NCBI GenBank assembly: GCA_021811155.1
Contig: JAJZPO010000006.1
Coordinates: forward strand, 1-61,860
Direction: 5' to 3'
DNA: 61,860 nucleotides
Source: Bacillota bacterium
Lineage (GTDB): Bacteria; Bacillota; Desulfitobacteriia; Desulfitobacteriales; JAJXUE01
Made by a program: the position numbers and the translations under genes. Positions 61,088 to 61,860 of the stretch are shown here, piece by piece. How positions within the stretch are numbered: the stretch's first letter is position 1; the number at the start of each line of letters is the position of its first letter. Under the pieces are notes generated by a model. The model had not been told where the DNA came from. It saw only the letters and a program-made list of their open reading frames with translations, and made no database searches.

Positions 61088-61585
61088 TCATCTGGCTTTT
61101 TGCTCATAGACCACAGTTCCGGTGTTAAAATCTATGAAAAGTTGGTGGTAGGCTTCAGCTTCAGGAGATCTGACCCACCAGAATACATTACCGGCAGCAT
61201 CACGAAGTTCGTTATGAATATTTTCTTTGGCACTGGACGATACATAGATTAGCTGTACCTGGGCATCCCTAGCAAATCCTTTTTCCCGTGCTATACCCAG
61301 TGCTTTTTCCCGGGAAACTCCCTCATCAAGTGCTACAGAAAAAACTATATGATCGTCAACCCAGACCGCTTTGTGGATTCCAGATGAGTCAGTTCCAAAA
61401 ACCACTCTATATACTGGGCCTGCCGTTTCCATTTCAACGGTGGTTACTTGGGTTAGCCCAGCTTGTTTTGCGAGAGCAATACTGTCGGACTCAGATAGCA
61501 ATTTTGGCCCAACCATTTTACCACATCCTGGGATAACTAGACACAACGTCAATACTAGCGTTAATGTGGAAGAACGTATGTTCAT
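61088..61585 (-). CDS. small lipoprotein with PepSY-like features
   Basis: A 165-residue exported protein. The signal peptide ends in the lipobox VIPGC (Cys21), so it should be membrane-anchored outside. The rest is a small alpha/beta unit with SIALAKQAGLTQVTTVEME, VYRVVFGTDSSGIHKAVWVD, REKALGIAREKG and the C-terminal FIDFNTGTVVYEQ. This resembles PepSY-type domains, which often inhibit or accompany peptidases. The ATG overlaps the stop of the C39-like peptidase gene as ATGA. No specific function can be given. Confidence 0.7.
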   Translation of the reverse strand: MNIRSSTLTLVLTLCLVIPGCGKMVGPKLLSESDSIALAKQAGLTQVTTVEMETAGPVYRVVFGTDSSGIHKAVWVDDHIVFSVALDEGVSREKALGIAREKGFARDAQVQLIYVSSSAKENIHNELRDAAGNVFWWVRSPEAEAYHQLFIDFNTGTVVYEQKAR

Positions 61586-61860
61586 TGCGGGGTGTTTATC
61601 ACGCTAGAATTATAATCTAAATATTTGTTATTAGAAGTATCCCAGGTATCGTGAACAATAATCCAATCCTGATAATCGTCGAAACGGTAGCCCACACCTG
61701 CCATAGTATGGTTCTGATAAGTTGAACTTCCGAAAACGGAAGCAAGTATCGGTCTCCCAGCATAAATCTCGTTTGTATAGTCTGAGTAGGTTGAATAGGA
61801 CCGTCCGCTGCTATCATTGTAAGCCACCCAGTTCGGATACCCGTGGGTTAGAGCAGATCG
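61582..61860 (-). CDS. C39-like cysteine peptidase, 3' part (cut by the window edge)
   Basis: The open frame runs off the right edge, so only the last 92 residues are seen. They read THGYPNWVAYN, RPILASVFGSS, then NHTMAGVGYRFDD with the likely catalytic His, and DWIIVHDTWDTSNNKY with an Asp in the usual acid position, as in C39 or papain-like peptidases that process or degrade exported peptides. The catalytic Cys would lie outside the window. It is coupled to the lipoprotein gene by an ATGA overlap. Confidence 0.65.
   Translation of the reverse strand, partial: RSALTHGYPNWVAYNDSSGRSYSTYSDYTNEIYAGRPILASVFGSSTYQNHTMAGVGYRFDDYQDWIIVHDTWDTSNNKYLDYNSSVINTPQ

Overview
The window reads as chromosome of an anaerobic, spore-forming Gram-positive bacterium of the class Clostridia, most like the Desulfotomaculum/Pelotomaculum group of Peptococcaceae (inference from gene content; no search was run). 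The signs are strong AGGAGG-type ribosome binding sites with many GTG and TTG starts, the polA/mutM/ytaF/coaE set, YjcZ-like mini-proteins, a TRAP (MtrB) protein, pyruvate kinase with the extra C-terminal phosphohistidine domain, and a leucine dehydrogenase/butyrate kinase/phosphotransbutyrylase set under a sigma-54 activator. Base composition and gene style look even throughout. I see no prophage, CRISPR array, rRNA or intact insertion sequence.

Layout. 1-4.6 kb (+): threonine synthesis operon hom-thrC-thrB plus a DUF1015 gene, closed by a terminator. 4.6-7.4 kb (+): a cNMP/CBS/nucleotidyltransferase signalling protein and a DnaQ-like exonuclease. 7.4-8.1 kb: remnants of a thioredoxin reductase and a rhodanese gene, both lacking the 5' part. 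8.1-9.7 kb (-): gap and mgsA. 9.9-18.5 kb (-): one 8.5-kb gene for a cyclic beta-1,2-glucan synthase-like protein. 18.6-21.7 kb (-): lytic transglycosylase, coaE, ytaF, mutM. 22.1-35.2 kb (-): an eight-gene, tightly coupled block with an exported protein, an ABC transporter pair, a Gly-rich membrane protein, MoxR ATPase, DUF58 protein and two VWA membrane proteins. 35.5-39.5 kb (-): polA and dinB. 39.7 kb (+): tRNA-Leu(CAA). 40.0-45.2 kb (-): a branched-chain amino acid catabolic operon (leucine dehydrogenase, buk, ptb) and its TyrR-like sigma-54 activator. 45.4-50.1 kb (-): the liv branched-chain amino acid ABC transporter with a long leader. 50.5-50.8 kb (-): a candidate structured small RNA with its own consensus promoter and terminator. 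50.9-51.2 kb (-): two mini-genes. 51.4-61.1 kb (-): pyk, galE, accA, accD, a DUF2007 gene, mtrB, coaD, dnaE. 61.1-61.9 kb (-): a lipoprotein and the end of a C39-like peptidase running off the window.

How it fits together. Import of branched-chain amino acids (liv) sits beside their oxidative deamination and energy-yielding acid formation (leucine dehydrogenase, Ptb, Buk). A good -24/-12 promoter precedes the leucine dehydrogenase gene, an inverted repeat suited to the activator lies about 95 bp further upstream, and the same half-site recurs in the liv leader.

The most notable structure is the 13-kb MoxR/VWA/ABC block. It separates polA from mutM-ytaF-coaE, genes that are consecutive in Bacillus subtilis. 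The block and its borders carry several palindromic mobile-type repeats, three of which end within a few bases of a gene's stop codon. The other region deserving attention is the RNA gene near 50.6 kb, which I could not assign to a family with confidence.
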